Shown here in pieces: positions 52,719 to 60,932 of a stretch of DNA of 64,000 bases (positions are counted from its first letter, which is position 1; every line of letters starts with the position of its first letter). Both the position numbers and the translations under genes were made by a program. Source of the stretch: CAWJNF01 sp963844235 (GTDB taxonomy: Bacteria > Actinomycetota > Thermoleophilia > Gaiellales > Gaiellaceae). The notes beneath the pieces were generated by a model. The model had not been told where the DNA came from and made no database searches. It worked only from the letters and a program-made list of their open reading frames with translations. The stretch is from contig CAWJNF010000004.1 of the NCBI GenBank assembly GCA_963844235.1, positions 1-64,000 on the forward strand, read 5' to 3'.

Positions 52719-53348
52719 CTATCGTGGCGAGCCGACGTAGCGAAACCCCGTGGCCTCGATGAGCCCGCGCGCGATCAGCGCTCGCTCCAGCGGCTCGAGT
52801 GCCTCGTCTGGCGCGTATTCGAACAGGAACGGCACCCATTCGAGCACGCGTTCGTCGAAGCGCTTGCCGATCGCCTCCGCGATCGCCGCGCCGCTGTGGA
52901 GATCTGCGTGCTCGACCTCCCAGGCGCGCAGCCAGTCGTCGACGCTCTCGGCAACCGGTCGCGCGAGCCCCAGCGTCGCGAGAGCCTGCTCCTGGCGGTG
53001 AAACCAGGCCGCCGTGCGGCCCCGCATCCGCTCGTGCGCGAACTCGACCAGCACGAGTATCCCGTCGGGCGCCAGGAGCGACGTGATCCTGTCCAGAGCC
53101 ACCTCGAGGTCGGCGACGTGATGGAGCGACCAGCTCGCGATGACCGCGTCATAGGGGCCGGGCCCTGCGAAGTCCTCGATCCCGACGCGGCGGAAGATCG
53201 AGCCGTCCGGAGCGTTGGGATCGATCGCCGTGACCTCGTGGCCGGCACCCGCGAGCGACAGGGCGAGATCCCCCTGCCCACAGCCCACCTCGAGCAGCCG
53301 GCCGGGCGGCGGGGGCAGGTGGGCCCGGACGAACTCGTCTCGGCGCAC
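52719..53348 (-). CDS. Class I SAM-dependent methyltransferase
   Basis: A 209-aa methyltransferase: motif I LLEVGCGQGDLALSLAGAGH, acidic loop VTAIDPNAPDG, motif II YDAVIASWSLHHVAD, motif III LLAPDGILVLVEFAHERM. Methyltransf_11-like; small-molecule substrate unknown. GTG start at 53348, 6 bp downstream of the response regulator stop, so it is the last gene of the two-component operon. Confidence 0.85.
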   Translation of the reverse strand: MRRDEFVRAHLPPPPGRLLEVGCGQGDLALSLAGAGHEVTAIDPNAPDGSIFRRVGIEDFAGPGPYDAVIASWSLHHVADLEVALDRITSLLAPDGILVLVEFAHERMRGRTAAWFHRQEQALATLGLARPVAESVDDWLRAWEVEHADLHSGAAIAEAIGKRFDERVLEWVPFLFEYAPDEALEPLERALIARGLIEATGFRYVGSPR

Positions 53349-53354
53349 GCTTGT

Positions 53355-53999
53355 CTACGAGCGCAGGTAGGCGAGCACCGCGAGCACGCGGCGGTGATCC
53401 TCGGAGGCGGCGGGGAGCCGCAGCTTGCCGAAGATGCTGGTCACGTGCTTCTCGACCGCCCGCTCGGTGATCACCAGGCGCTCGGCTATGCCGGCGTTCG
53501 AGCGACCCTCGGCCATGAGCTCGAGCACCTCGCGCTCGCGCGGCGTCAGGTCGGCCAGCGGATCGTCGCGGCGCCTGCGACCGACGAGCTGCGAGACGAC
53601 GGTCGGGTCGAGCGCCGAGCCGCCCTCGGCGACGCGCTTGACGGCGGCGACGAAGTCGCCCACGTCCGAGACCCTGTCCTTGAGCAGATAGCCCACGCCC
53701 TCGGCGCTCTCGGCGAGGAGCTCCATCGCATAGCCCGGCTCGACGTACTGGGAGAGCACGAGCACGCCGGTGTCCGGGTACTTCTCCCGGATCTCCTGCG
53801 CCGCCCGCAGGCCCTCGTCAGTGTGGGTCGGCGGCATGCGGATGTCGATGACAGCGACGTCGGGCGTATACGAGCGCACCTTGAGCAGGAGCTCCTCGGC
53901 GTTGCCCGCCTGGCCGACGACGTCGAAGCCGGCCTCCTTCAGGAGGTGCACGACGCCCTCGCGCAGGAGGACGGAGTCGTCGGCCACCACGACGCGCAT
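53355..53999 (-). CDS. NarL/LuxR-type response regulator
   Basis: A 214-aa regulator. Receiver: VVVADDSVLLREG acidic pair, phospho-acceptor DVAVIDIRMPP, conserved Lys GYLLKDRV. HTH: LTPREREVLELMAEGRSNAG, then ITERAVEKHVTSIFGKL. The partner kinase is the adjacent upstream gene (22 bp away), a HisKA_3 type that normally pairs with NarL regulators. Confidence 0.93.
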   Translation of the reverse strand: MRVVVADDSVLLREGVVHLLKEAGFDVVGQAGNAEELLLKVRSYTPDVAVIDIRMPPTHTDEGLRAAQEIREKYPDTGVLVLSQYVEPGYAMELLAESAEGVGYLLKDRVSDVGDFVAAVKRVAEGGSALDPTVVSQLVGRRRRDDPLADLTPREREVLELMAEGRSNAGIAERLVITERAVEKHVTSIFGKLRLPAASEDHRRVLAVLAYLRS

Positions 54000-54021
54000 C
54001 GCGGTAGCCTAGATGATCGAT

Positions 54022-56874
54022 TCAACCCTCCAGGGGGATCTCCGCCAGGATCCGCGTTCCTTCGCCGGGGACGCTCTCCACCTCCAGCCAGCCGTCGAGC
54101 GCCTCGACGCGGTCGGCGAGCCCGCGCAGGCCCGAGCCCCCTGCGGGGTCGGCGCCACCGCGCCCGTCGTCCGCCACCTCGACCCGGGCGTGGCCGTTCT
54201 CCCGCGAGACGCTGACGCGGACGAGACTCGCCTCGGCGTACTTCGCTACGTTCGCGAGCGCCTCGGAAATGACGAAATAGGCGGCCGCCTCGATCGGCGG
54301 CGGGAGCCGCTCCTCGAGCCCGACCTCGACGTCGACCGGGGTGGGCGAGCGGCCGGCCAGCGCCTCCAGCGCCGCGGGCAGGCCGCGGTCGCTGAGGATC
54401 GCCGGGTGGATTCCGCGGGCGAGCTCGCGGAGCTCGGTGATCGCCTGGGCCAGCTCGTCGGCAGCCGCGGCGAGCATGCTCTCCGTTCCCTCGGGATCCT
54501 TGAGCGCTTTGGCCTGCGCCAGACGAAGGCCGAGCGCCAGCGCGACGAGACGCTGCTGGGCGCCGTCGTGGAGGTTGCGCTCGAGCCGGCGCCGCGCGGC
54601 GTCCTGCGCCTCGACAATGCGCGACCGCGACGCCCGCAGCTCGTCCTCCCACTCCTTGCGCTCCGTGATGTCGATGGTGATCCCGATGTAGCCGGCGAGC
54701 CCGTCGTCGCCGACGAAGCGCGGGATGCCGCGATCGAAGACCCAGCGGTACTCTCCGTCGCCGCGCAGGAGGCGGTATTCGTGCTCGTAGACCTGTCCCG
54801 TGGCGATCGTCTCGCGCCAGATCTCGACGCTGGCGTCCCGATCCGCGGGGTGAACGCTCATCCACCAGCTCGCGTCGAGCTCGTCGACCGGCTTGCCCGT
54901 GAACTCGTTCCAGCGGTTGTTGAAGAACGTGATCGTGCCCGTCTCATCCGCCATCCAGATCATCACGGGCGCTGCGTTCGCCATCTCCCGGAATCTCGCC
55001 TCGCTCGCCCGCAGCTCCTCCTCGACGCGCTTGCGCTCGGTGATGTCGACCCCGGACGAGACGATGAGCTCGACCTCGCCGTCATCGTCGAGGAGCGCCG
55101 TGTTCGACCAGGCGATCAGCCGCCGCGCGCCGTTGCGCAGGATCCAGTGGTTCTCGTTCTCGGCCGGGAAATCGCCGGCCCAGACCCGGTCGAGCGCCAG
55201 GCGGATGGAGTCGGCCTCGGCGGGATCGATGACGGAGTTCCAGAGCGGGCGGCTGAGGATCTCCTCGGCCGAGTAGCCCGTGAGCTGCTCGCAGGCCCGG
55301 TTGAAGCGCACCAGCCGGCCCTCGCGGTCGAGGACGACCACGAGGCACGAGGTCGAGTCGATCAGGGTCGAGATGAAGTCGCGCTCATGACGGAGCGCCT
55401 CCTCGGCACGCTTGCGCTCGGAGATGTCGGCCGACACGGCCATGAAGCGGACATCTCCCTCCCGGTCGGGCACCGGTGCCGCGGCGACCACGACCTCGAC
55501 CAGCGAGCCGTCCTTCCGCAGGCGCAAGGTCTCGACGCCGCTGATCCTCTCGCCGGCGAGCAGGCGCGCCCTGAGCTCGTCGGTCTCGCCCTCGCGCTCC
55601 ACCGGGATAAACGAGATCTCCTCCCCGATCGCCTCCTCGGCCGTCCAGCCGTAGAGGTCCTCGGCAGCCTGGTTCCAGAACGTGACGAGGCCCGCCGCGT
55701 CGACCTCGACGAGCGCCAGCGGCGAAGCCTCGATGAGCGCGCGCAGCCGACCCTCGCTCGAGCGCAGGTCATCGAGGCGTGCGCGCAGCTGGGCATGGAG
55801 CCGCTCGTTCTCGAGCGCCAGGGCTGCCGCGGCAGAGACCGAGTCGAGCAGCTCGCGCTGGTCGGCCAGGCTCGGGTCGTGCACGAGCGCGGCGATGCGT
55901 CGCCCCTCTCGCTCCACGTGCATGACCGCGCGCCCCTCGCCCTGCCCGGGAAGCTCGATCGGCCGACCGGTAGCGTCGACGTAGATGTCGTCCTCGGGGA
56001 GCCAGTACGCGAGCTGGAGCGACGGGTCGCCGAGCGCCCTGGCGAGCGCCTCCCGCAGCCTGCCGGGCGCGGCCGTGCCGGAGAGCTCGAGTACAAGCCT
56101 CGAGACCGCGGTGCGCGCGAGCCGGCTGTGGAGGAGACCGACGAGAAACGCGATCGGTACGAGAACGAGGGCGGAGTACGTGGCGAGCCGCGCCTCGGTC
56201 ACGAGCGCGTCCGAGCGAGACGCACCTGCCGCGAAGAGGACGATGGCGCAGACCGCGGCGAGCCCGCCCGTCCACACGACCGGCGCCATCGCTCTGCGAG
56301 CAGGCGCCGTGGCCGTGCGCCAGCGGCGGGAGAGGATGACGACGACGGCTATCGCGACGCCGAGGCCGACGACGTTGACCGCCTGAAAGATCCGGTCGGC
56401 GGCGCTGCTCGCCGAGACGAGGAAGACGTTCTCCGGAAGCTCCGGCGCGGGCGCGTAGAGCAGGACGCCGACGACCTGCAGCAGGGAAGCGAGGGCGTAC
56501 GCGATCCAGACCGTGACCCGCTCCGGCAGCGAGCGCAGGAAGCCCTCCGGGAACGCGAGCACGAGGTGAACGAGGACGCCCAGCGGAAGGACCGCAGCCA
56601 TCAGGCCGACGCTGAAGAGAATGCTCACGTCGGCCCCCTGCAGCGCCGACAGGAACCAGCTGGCGCCTGCTCCGACCATGAGCAGTCCGATGCGGTTGTG
56701 CGGGCGGCCGATCCAGGCGACGATGCCGCTCGCGACGAAGGACCAGACGATGAGCGCGTTGAGAACGGCAACGGCCGGCGTCACTCTCGGGTTCGTCGCG
56801 TCGACGGTGAGGACGAGCAGCAGGGCGCCGGCCGCAATGCCGGCCAGACCGACCCCGAGCACGGCGCCTCGCAT
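54022..56874 (-). CDS. Multi-PAS sensor histidine kinase
   Basis: About 950 aa. Six to seven N-terminal membrane helices (residues 1-245, e.g. GLAGIAAGALLLVLTVD; LYAPAPELPENVF loop), a GAF-like segment, three PAS domains (LRALIEASPLALVEVDAAGL; LIDSTSCLVVVLDREGRLVR; FREMANAAPVMIWMADETGT), then HisKA_3 with the phospho-acceptor in RRRLERNLHDGAQQRLVALA and an HATPase_c domain (VSRENGHARVEVADDGRGGA; GSGLRGLADRVEALDG). ATG 56874 begins the first helix. It should phosphorylate the NarL-type regulator encoded next. Confidence 0.92.
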   Translation of the reverse strand: MRGAVLGVGLAGIAAGALLLVLTVDATNPRVTPAVAVLNALIVWSFVASGIVAWIGRPHNRIGLLMVGAGASWFLSALQGADVSILFSVGLMAAVLPLGVLVHLVLAFPEGFLRSLPERVTVWIAYALASLLQVVGVLLYAPAPELPENVFLVSASSAADRIFQAVNVVGLGVAIAVVVILSRRWRTATAPARRAMAPVVWTGGLAAVCAIVLFAAGASRSDALVTEARLATYSALVLVPIAFLVGLLHSRLARTAVSRLVLELSGTAAPGRLREALARALGDPSLQLAYWLPEDDIYVDATGRPIELPGQGEGRAVMHVEREGRRIAALVHDPSLADQRELLDSVSAAAALALENERLHAQLRARLDDLRSSEGRLRALIEASPLALVEVDAAGLVTFWNQAAEDLYGWTAEEAIGEEISFIPVEREGETDELRARLLAGERISGVETLRLRKDGSLVEVVVAAAPVPDREGDVRFMAVSADISERKRAEEALRHERDFISTLIDSTSCLVVVLDREGRLVRFNRACEQLTGYSAEEILSRPLWNSVIDPAEADSIRLALDRVWAGDFPAENENHWILRNGARRLIAWSNTALLDDDGEVELIVSSGVDITERKRVEEELRASEARFREMANAAPVMIWMADETGTITFFNNRWNEFTGKPVDELDASWWMSVHPADRDASVEIWRETIATGQVYEHEYRLLRGDGEYRWVFDRGIPRFVGDDGLAGYIGITIDITERKEWEDELRASRSRIVEAQDAARRRLERNLHDGAQQRLVALALGLRLAQAKALKDPEGTESMLAAAADELAQAITELRELARGIHPAILSDRGLPAALEALAGRSPTPVDVEVGLEERLPPPIEAAAYFVISEALANVAKYAEASLVRVSVSRENGHARVEVADDGRGGADPAGGSGLRGLADRVEALDGWLEVESVPGEGTRILAEIPLEG

Positions 56875-56879
56875 GCCGC

Positions 56880-57227
56880 TTATTGAAGCAGCGAGGAGAT
56901 TGCGGTGCCGCAGAGCTCGCTCTTGGCAACGAAGCCGCACGCGCCGCAATCACGAATCAGCGGCCCGAAGTCCGCGGCGTCCCTGCTCGACGTGAGAACG
57001 ACACACGGCGCGCCGTCAGCCTTGAGGCGCTGGGCGACGTCGAAGCCGTCGCAATCGGGCAGCTGCACGTCCAGCAGGACCACGTCCGGTCGCAGCACGG
57101 CGAATGCCGTGACAGCCGCCTCCCCGTCCGATGCCTCCCCGATCACGTCGAAGCCTTCAGCCTCCAGCGCTGCTCTCGCAGCGCTGCGGAAGCTGGGGTG
57201 ATCGTCGACGATCAGAACGGTGGTCAC
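56880..57227 (-). CDS. Single-domain response regulator
   Basis: A 115-aa receiver with no output domain: VLIVDDHPSFRSAARAALEA, phospho-acceptor DVVLLDVQLPDCDGFDV, switch residue VVLTSSRD, Lys in GFVAKSEL. Cysteines in DCGACGFVAKSELCG are unusual for a receiver. GTG 57227 begins the domain; the frame extends 48 bases upstream. It is 5 bp upstream of the kinase gene, so likely a phosphate sink or relay partner. Confidence 0.85.
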   Translation of the reverse strand: MTTVLIVDDHPSFRSAARAALEAEGFDVIGEASDGEAAVTAFAVLRPDVVLLDVQLPDCDGFDVAQRLKADGAPCVVLTSSRDAADFGPLIRDCGACGFVAKSELCGTAISSLLQ

Positions 57228-57316
57228 GCCCGAATGGTCGCACGAGAAGGAGGAATCGCCAATACGGCTAGCCACACCCCCCCGAGCGGGTGGCAGGCGT
57301 CGCGAGGGGCAGTTTG

Positions 57317-57829
57317 CTAGAGGTCGTCGGGGCGGCTTCCATCATCGGCGCGCTCCAGCCTGCCGACGATGTGGAGGACCACCGGCACCGCGTCCGTCGC
57401 CATCGAGACCTCGTACTCGAGGACATCCCCGGCGAGCGTGTAGCGACGCTCGAGTGCCGTGACGGGCGCCGCATCCTCGGGTGTTCGCTCCACGCTGACC
57501 GACGCGAGCTCGATCGTGCCACCCTGAACGGTCCCCTCGGCGACCTCGGTCAGGCCCAGCGGGTGGGCGAGGGTGACGTCGACGCGGCCGCCCGCGCCCG
57601 CTCGCCAGAAGCCGAGCTCGCTGTGCAGGTGCGCCCCGGACTCGGGCGACCAGCTTCTGAGGTGGTAGTAGAGGAACGCGGCTCCGGCATGCCAGAAGCG
57701 GGTTTCCTCCTCGTAGGCGAACGTGTCGATCGTCGGGTACTCGCCGCGGCCGCCTCCGCGCCACGTTCCGACGAGACCTGCGAGCGAGCCCAGGTCCGCA
57801 TGCAGCAGCAGCGTCTCGGACACGCGCAC
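57317..57829 (-). CDS. Nitrobindin-like heme beta-barrel protein
   Basis: A 170-aa protein of the THAP4/nitrobindin (DUF1794) family. The hallmark GTWRGGGRGEYPTIDTFAYE is near residue 20 and ETRFWHAGAAFLYYHLRSW follows. The family's heme-binding histidine near the C terminus would be in VVLHIVGRLERAD. The family binds ferric heme and reacts with peroxynitrite or nitrite. GTG 57829 is preferred because the conserved region begins there. Confidence 0.83.
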   Translation of the reverse strand: MRVSETLLLHADLGSLAGLVGTWRGGGRGEYPTIDTFAYEEETRFWHAGAAFLYYHLRSWSPESGAHLHSELGFWRAGAGGRVDVTLAHPLGLTEVAEGTVQGGTIELASVSVERTPEDAAPVTALERRYTLAGDVLEYEVSMATDAVPVVLHIVGRLERADDGSRPDDL

Positions 57830-58030
57830 GATTTTAGTGTTCCGTCTCGGAAGTCCCGTGATGCTCCGGCGCGCGAAAAACGAGCCGGGCAAGACAGGGG
57901 CCCACCCACCTCGCGTCGATACTGGACTTGAAGTATTGGCGCGACCGAGGACACAGCACGGCAACGCTTTGCAGCCGACGGAGCGCAAGACGACTCTCGT
58001 GACGGAGCACGAGGTGAGTAGGTTTCGCCG

Positions 58031-58684
58031 ATGCGTCACATTCCGCCCCCGGCCGTCCGCGGCGGCGTCCCTGCACGTCTCGCCTCGCTCGGCGCCGGAC
58101 TATTCCTCATCTCGCTCGGGCTCGTGCTCTTCCTCGAGGCCGACCTAGGCCTGCCGCCCTGGGACGTGCTCCATCAGGGCCTGGCGGATCAGACGCCGCT
58201 GACATTCGGCGCCGCCAATGCCGTCGTCGGCGTCGCCGTGCTCCTCGTCGCGTGGGGTCTCGGCTCCCGCCCCGGCCTCGGCACGCTCGCGAACGCGACG
58301 CTCGTAGGAGCGTTCATCGAGGTGCTGCTGCAAACGGAGGCCGTGCCCGTCCCCGAGGCTCTTTCCGTGCGAGCCGGCTACCTCGCCCTCGGGCTGCTGG
58401 CCTTCGGTGCCGGCTCGGCCCTGTACATCGGCGCGGCGATGGGCGCCGGCCCTCGCGACTCGCTGATGCTCGCGGTGAGCCTCCGCGCCCGCGCGCGCGT
58501 CAGCGTGACCCGCACGGGGATCGAGCTCGGCGCTCTCGGCTGCGGCCTGGCGCTCGGGGGCTCCATCGGGGTCGGGACGGCGGTCTTCGCCCTCGGTGTC
58601 GGCCCGGCGGTCGAGCTCGGCTTCTTCGCGCTCGGCCGCTCGCCGATCGCGGTCCCCCGGTCGCTCGTCGCCGCCGACGCGTGA
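58031..58684 (+). CDS. YczE/YitT-like membrane protein
   Basis: A 217-aa integral membrane protein with about five or six helices. LFLISLGLVLFLEADLGLPP and WDVLHQGLADQTPLTFGAAN are typical of the YczE family, as is the central GAGPRDSLMLAVSLRAR segment. Transport or membrane-sensing roles are guessed for the family. ATG at 58031; convergent with the M15 peptidase gene, leaving 5 bp. Confidence 0.83.
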   Translation: MRHIPPPAVRGGVPARLASLGAGLFLISLGLVLFLEADLGLPPWDVLHQGLADQTPLTFGAANAVVGVAVLLVAWGLGSRPGLGTLANATLVGAFIEVLLQTEAVPVPEALSVRAGYLALGLLAFGAGSALYIGAAMGAGPRDSLMLAVSLRARARVSVTRTGIELGALGCGLALGGSIGVGTAVFALGVGPAVELGFFALGRSPIAVPRSLVAADA

Positions 58685-58689
58685 CCCTC

Positions 58690-59361
58690 TCAGCCGCCGC
58701 TGGCCGAGAAGTGCTGGTAATCCTTGACGCTTCCGCTCCAGGAGCCGCCCCAGCCCCACCCGATCGAGGGGAACGCGCGCACGACCCTCCCACCGGCGTG
58801 CACCATCCCTTTGAGGCGCTTCGAGCGATCGACGTAGCGCCAGCTCGCGTCGTGGTAGACGCGGCCGCTCTCGACGTAGGGGTTCTCGATCGGATTGAGA
58901 TCGATCGCGAGCCCGAACGCGTGCTGCGACCAGCTCCCGGAGCCCGTCGCGCGACGGCAGTTGAACGCTGAGGTGTTGTCGGCCTCGATCGAGTCGAAGT
59001 CGCTGCCGCCGTACGCGTCGATGAGCTCCATCCGGCGGATCGGAAAGCGCGCCCGGAAGAGCTTGCGCATTACGGCTCGTACGTCGACGGCGACGTTCTC
59101 GTGGACGATCAGCTCGCCGGTCTTCACCGCACCGTCGAAACCCCAGTGGCTGACCGTGAGGAGCCGCAGGTCGGCGAGCGCCACGGGGCAACCCCGCCGC
59201 CACGACGTCGGCGTCATGCGATCGGCCAGCGCCGGATCGATGCGGGAGATCGTGCCGTGAAAGACGGGCCTGCCCGCCGAGGCGCCGACGGCCGCGCCGG
59301 CGGGGCCGTCGAGGACGAGGGTGGCCGCGAGCACAGCCGCGGCCGCCAGCGCGCGCCTCAT
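58690..59361 (-). CDS. M15-family D,D/L,D-carboxypeptidase-like protein
   Basis: A 223-aa exported protein: signal AAAAVLAATLVLDGPAGAA, then VanY-like peptidase fold with the zinc ligands in SQHAFGLAIDLNP (His and Asp) and the final His in VKDYQHFSASGG. DYGGSDFDSIEADNTSAFNC-type substrate-loop precedes it. Expected to trim peptidoglycan stem peptides in the cell wall. Confidence 0.88.
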   Translation of the reverse strand: MRRALAAAAVLAATLVLDGPAGAAVGASAGRPVFHGTISRIDPALADRMTPTSWRRGCPVALADLRLLTVSHWGFDGAVKTGELIVHENVAVDVRAVMRKLFRARFPIRRMELIDAYGGSDFDSIEADNTSAFNCRRATGSGSWSQHAFGLAIDLNPIENPYVESGRVYHDASWRYVDRSKRLKGMVHAGGRVVRAFPSIGWGWGGSWSGSVKDYQHFSASGG

Positions 59362-59480
59362 CGCGGCGCCCTCGAGGAGTCGGCGTGCTCTCGCAGCACT
59401 CCCGCCGCCAACTGGTTGGCCTGGCTAACCGGGAGGCGGCGAGCGTAGGGCCGCGCGAGGAGATCTGCCACGTTCATCAG

Positions 59481-59554
59481 TCGGGGCGGCCGGATTCGAA
59501 CCGGCGACCTCTCGCTCCCAAAGCGAGCGCGCTACCAGGCTGCGCCACGCCCCG
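59481..59554 (-). tRNA. tRNA-Pro (anticodon TGG)
   Basis: Minus-strand cloverleaf: acceptor CGGGGCG / CGCCCCG, D arm GCGC-AGCCTGGTA-GCGC, anticodon arm CTCGC-TTTGGGA-GCGAG with anticodon TGG, T arm GCCGG-TTCGAAT-CCGGC, discriminator A. No encoded CCA. Confidence 0.95.
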
Positions 59555-59914
59555 CGGCGGTGGTGCCTACACACAGCATGACAGTTCGCACGGACCATCT
59601 CGGCCAGCACCGAGCCTCCTGCTTATGCCGCGGGTCTCACGACAAGCACCTGATGCCTGTGAGCTCGGGGCGAGGAACGCCGGGCTGGTCCTTGACTGAG
59701 TCTTGAGCAGGCCTTGAGGGCCTCTCGCTTTGATGTGCCCATCAGAGATCGCGGCGAGCCCCTCCGCCGCTCGGGCTCGAGGCCCGCTCTGACTCCTCTC
59801 CCCACAGGGCGGACCTGACTCCCCGATCAGGTCCGCCCACCCGCGTCTCCCACAACGGCGCCGGCGTCGCCGTCGAAGGCTCCGCGCCGGTGCTCGTTGC
59901 TAGCCTCGGCGGCC
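59555..59914. other. Intergenic stretch with hairpin
   Basis: About 360 bp upstream of the EamA transporter gene without a convincing gene on either strand. It contains a perfect 12-bp inverted repeat at 59807-59838 and runs of GACTC/TTGAG-like short repeats around 59690-59800. Presumably holds promoters for the tRNA and the transporter. Confidence 0.5.
59807..59838 (+). repeat. Strong hairpin, terminator-like
   Basis: GGGCGGACCTGA / TCAGGTCCGCCC, perfect 12-bp stem with an 8-nt loop CTCCCCGA, ending 76 bp before the EamA start. No gene on the plus strand precedes it, so attenuation or minus-strand function are as likely as termination. Confidence 0.65.
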
Positions 59915-60892
59915 GTGGTCGACGCTCCGCTCACCCGCGATCTCGCCGAGCTGGAGGCCCAGCTCGCGCCGCGGCAGCGGCCGCTGCTCGGCTACGCCAT
60001 GGTCACCGGCGCCGTGACGCTCTGGGCCGTCAACGCCACCGTCTCGAAGGTCATCCTGCAGTCGGGGATGTCCGCCTACCGCCTCTCCGAGGTGCGTGCG
60101 GCCGGCGGGGCGGCGCTCTTCATAGCCGCAGCGGTGCTTACGAACCGCGGCGGCCTGCGAGTGAGCAGGAGCGAGCTGCCCTGGCTCGTGGCGTTCGGCG
60201 TGCTCGGCCTCGCGCTCGTCCAGCTCTTCTACTTCATCGGCCTCGAGCGGCTCGACATCGGCGTCTCGCTCGTGATCGAGTACATCGCCCCCGTCCTCGT
60301 CGCCCTCTGGGCGCGGTTCGTCGTCAAGGAGCCCGTCCGGCGCAGGCTCTGGTACGCGATCGCGGTCGCGCTGGCCGGCCTCTCCCTCGTCGTCGATCTC
60401 TGGGGAGGGCTCACACTGGACGGCATCGGCGTGGGCGCGTGCCTGCTCGCCGCGATCGCCTACACGGCCTACATCCTCATCGCCGAGCGCAGCCTGGCCC
60501 GCGGCCGTGACGTGCTCTCGCTGCTGGCGTGGGGATTCTTCTTCGCGACCGTCTTCTGGAGCATCGTGGAGCCCTGGTCGAGCTTCCCGCTGAGCTTCGT
60601 CTACGAGGAGGTCTCGCTGCTCGGCCGCCTCGAAGACGTCACGACGCCGGTCTGGCCGCTGCTCCTGTTCGTGCTCGTCTTCGGGACGTTCATACCCTTC
60701 ATCCTGATGGTCGGGGCACTGCACCACATTCCGGCCACGCGGGTGACGATCGTCGCGATGCTCGAGCCCGTGCTCGCCGCCATCGTCGCGTTCGCCTGGC
60801 TCGAGGAGTCCCTCACGCCCGGGCAGATCGCCGGCGGCGTGCTCGTCCTCCTGGGAGTGGGAATCGCGCAGTCGGCGCGACCGGTCGACTGA
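59915..60892 (+). CDS. EamA/DMT-family transporter
   Basis: About 325 aa, ten predicted helices in two EamA repeats: VTGAVTLWAVNATVSKVILQ, then FGVLGLALVQLFYFIGLERL and VSLVIEYIAPVLVALWARFV in the first; GVGACLLAAIAYTAYILIAE, FGTFIPFILMVGALHHIPAT and EPVLAAIVAFAWLEESLTPG in the second. GTG 59915 gives a short cytoplasmic N terminus. Exporter of small metabolites by family precedent. Convergent with ileS, 40 bp apart. Confidence 0.88.
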   Translation: MVDAPLTRDLAELEAQLAPRQRPLLGYAMVTGAVTLWAVNATVSKVILQSGMSAYRLSEVRAAGGAALFIAAAVLTNRGGLRVSRSELPWLVAFGVLGLALVQLFYFIGLERLDIGVSLVIEYIAPVLVALWARFVVKEPVRRRLWYAIAVALAGLSLVVDLWGGLTLDGIGVGACLLAAIAYTAYILIAERSLARGRDVLSLLAWGFFFATVFWSIVEPWSSFPLSFVYEEVSLLGRLEDVTTPVWPLLLFVLVFGTFIPFILMVGALHHIPATRVTIVAMLEPVLAAIVAFAWLEESLTPGQIAGGVLVLLGVGIAQSARPVD

Positions 60893-60932
60893 CGGCGGCA
60901 CGGAAGGGCCGAGCCCGCTGCGTCGAAGTGAG

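Noticed and set aside
54013..56886. 957-aa plus-strand frame opposite the histidine kinase
   Set aside because: Low-complexity antisense of the PAS/HisKA gene.
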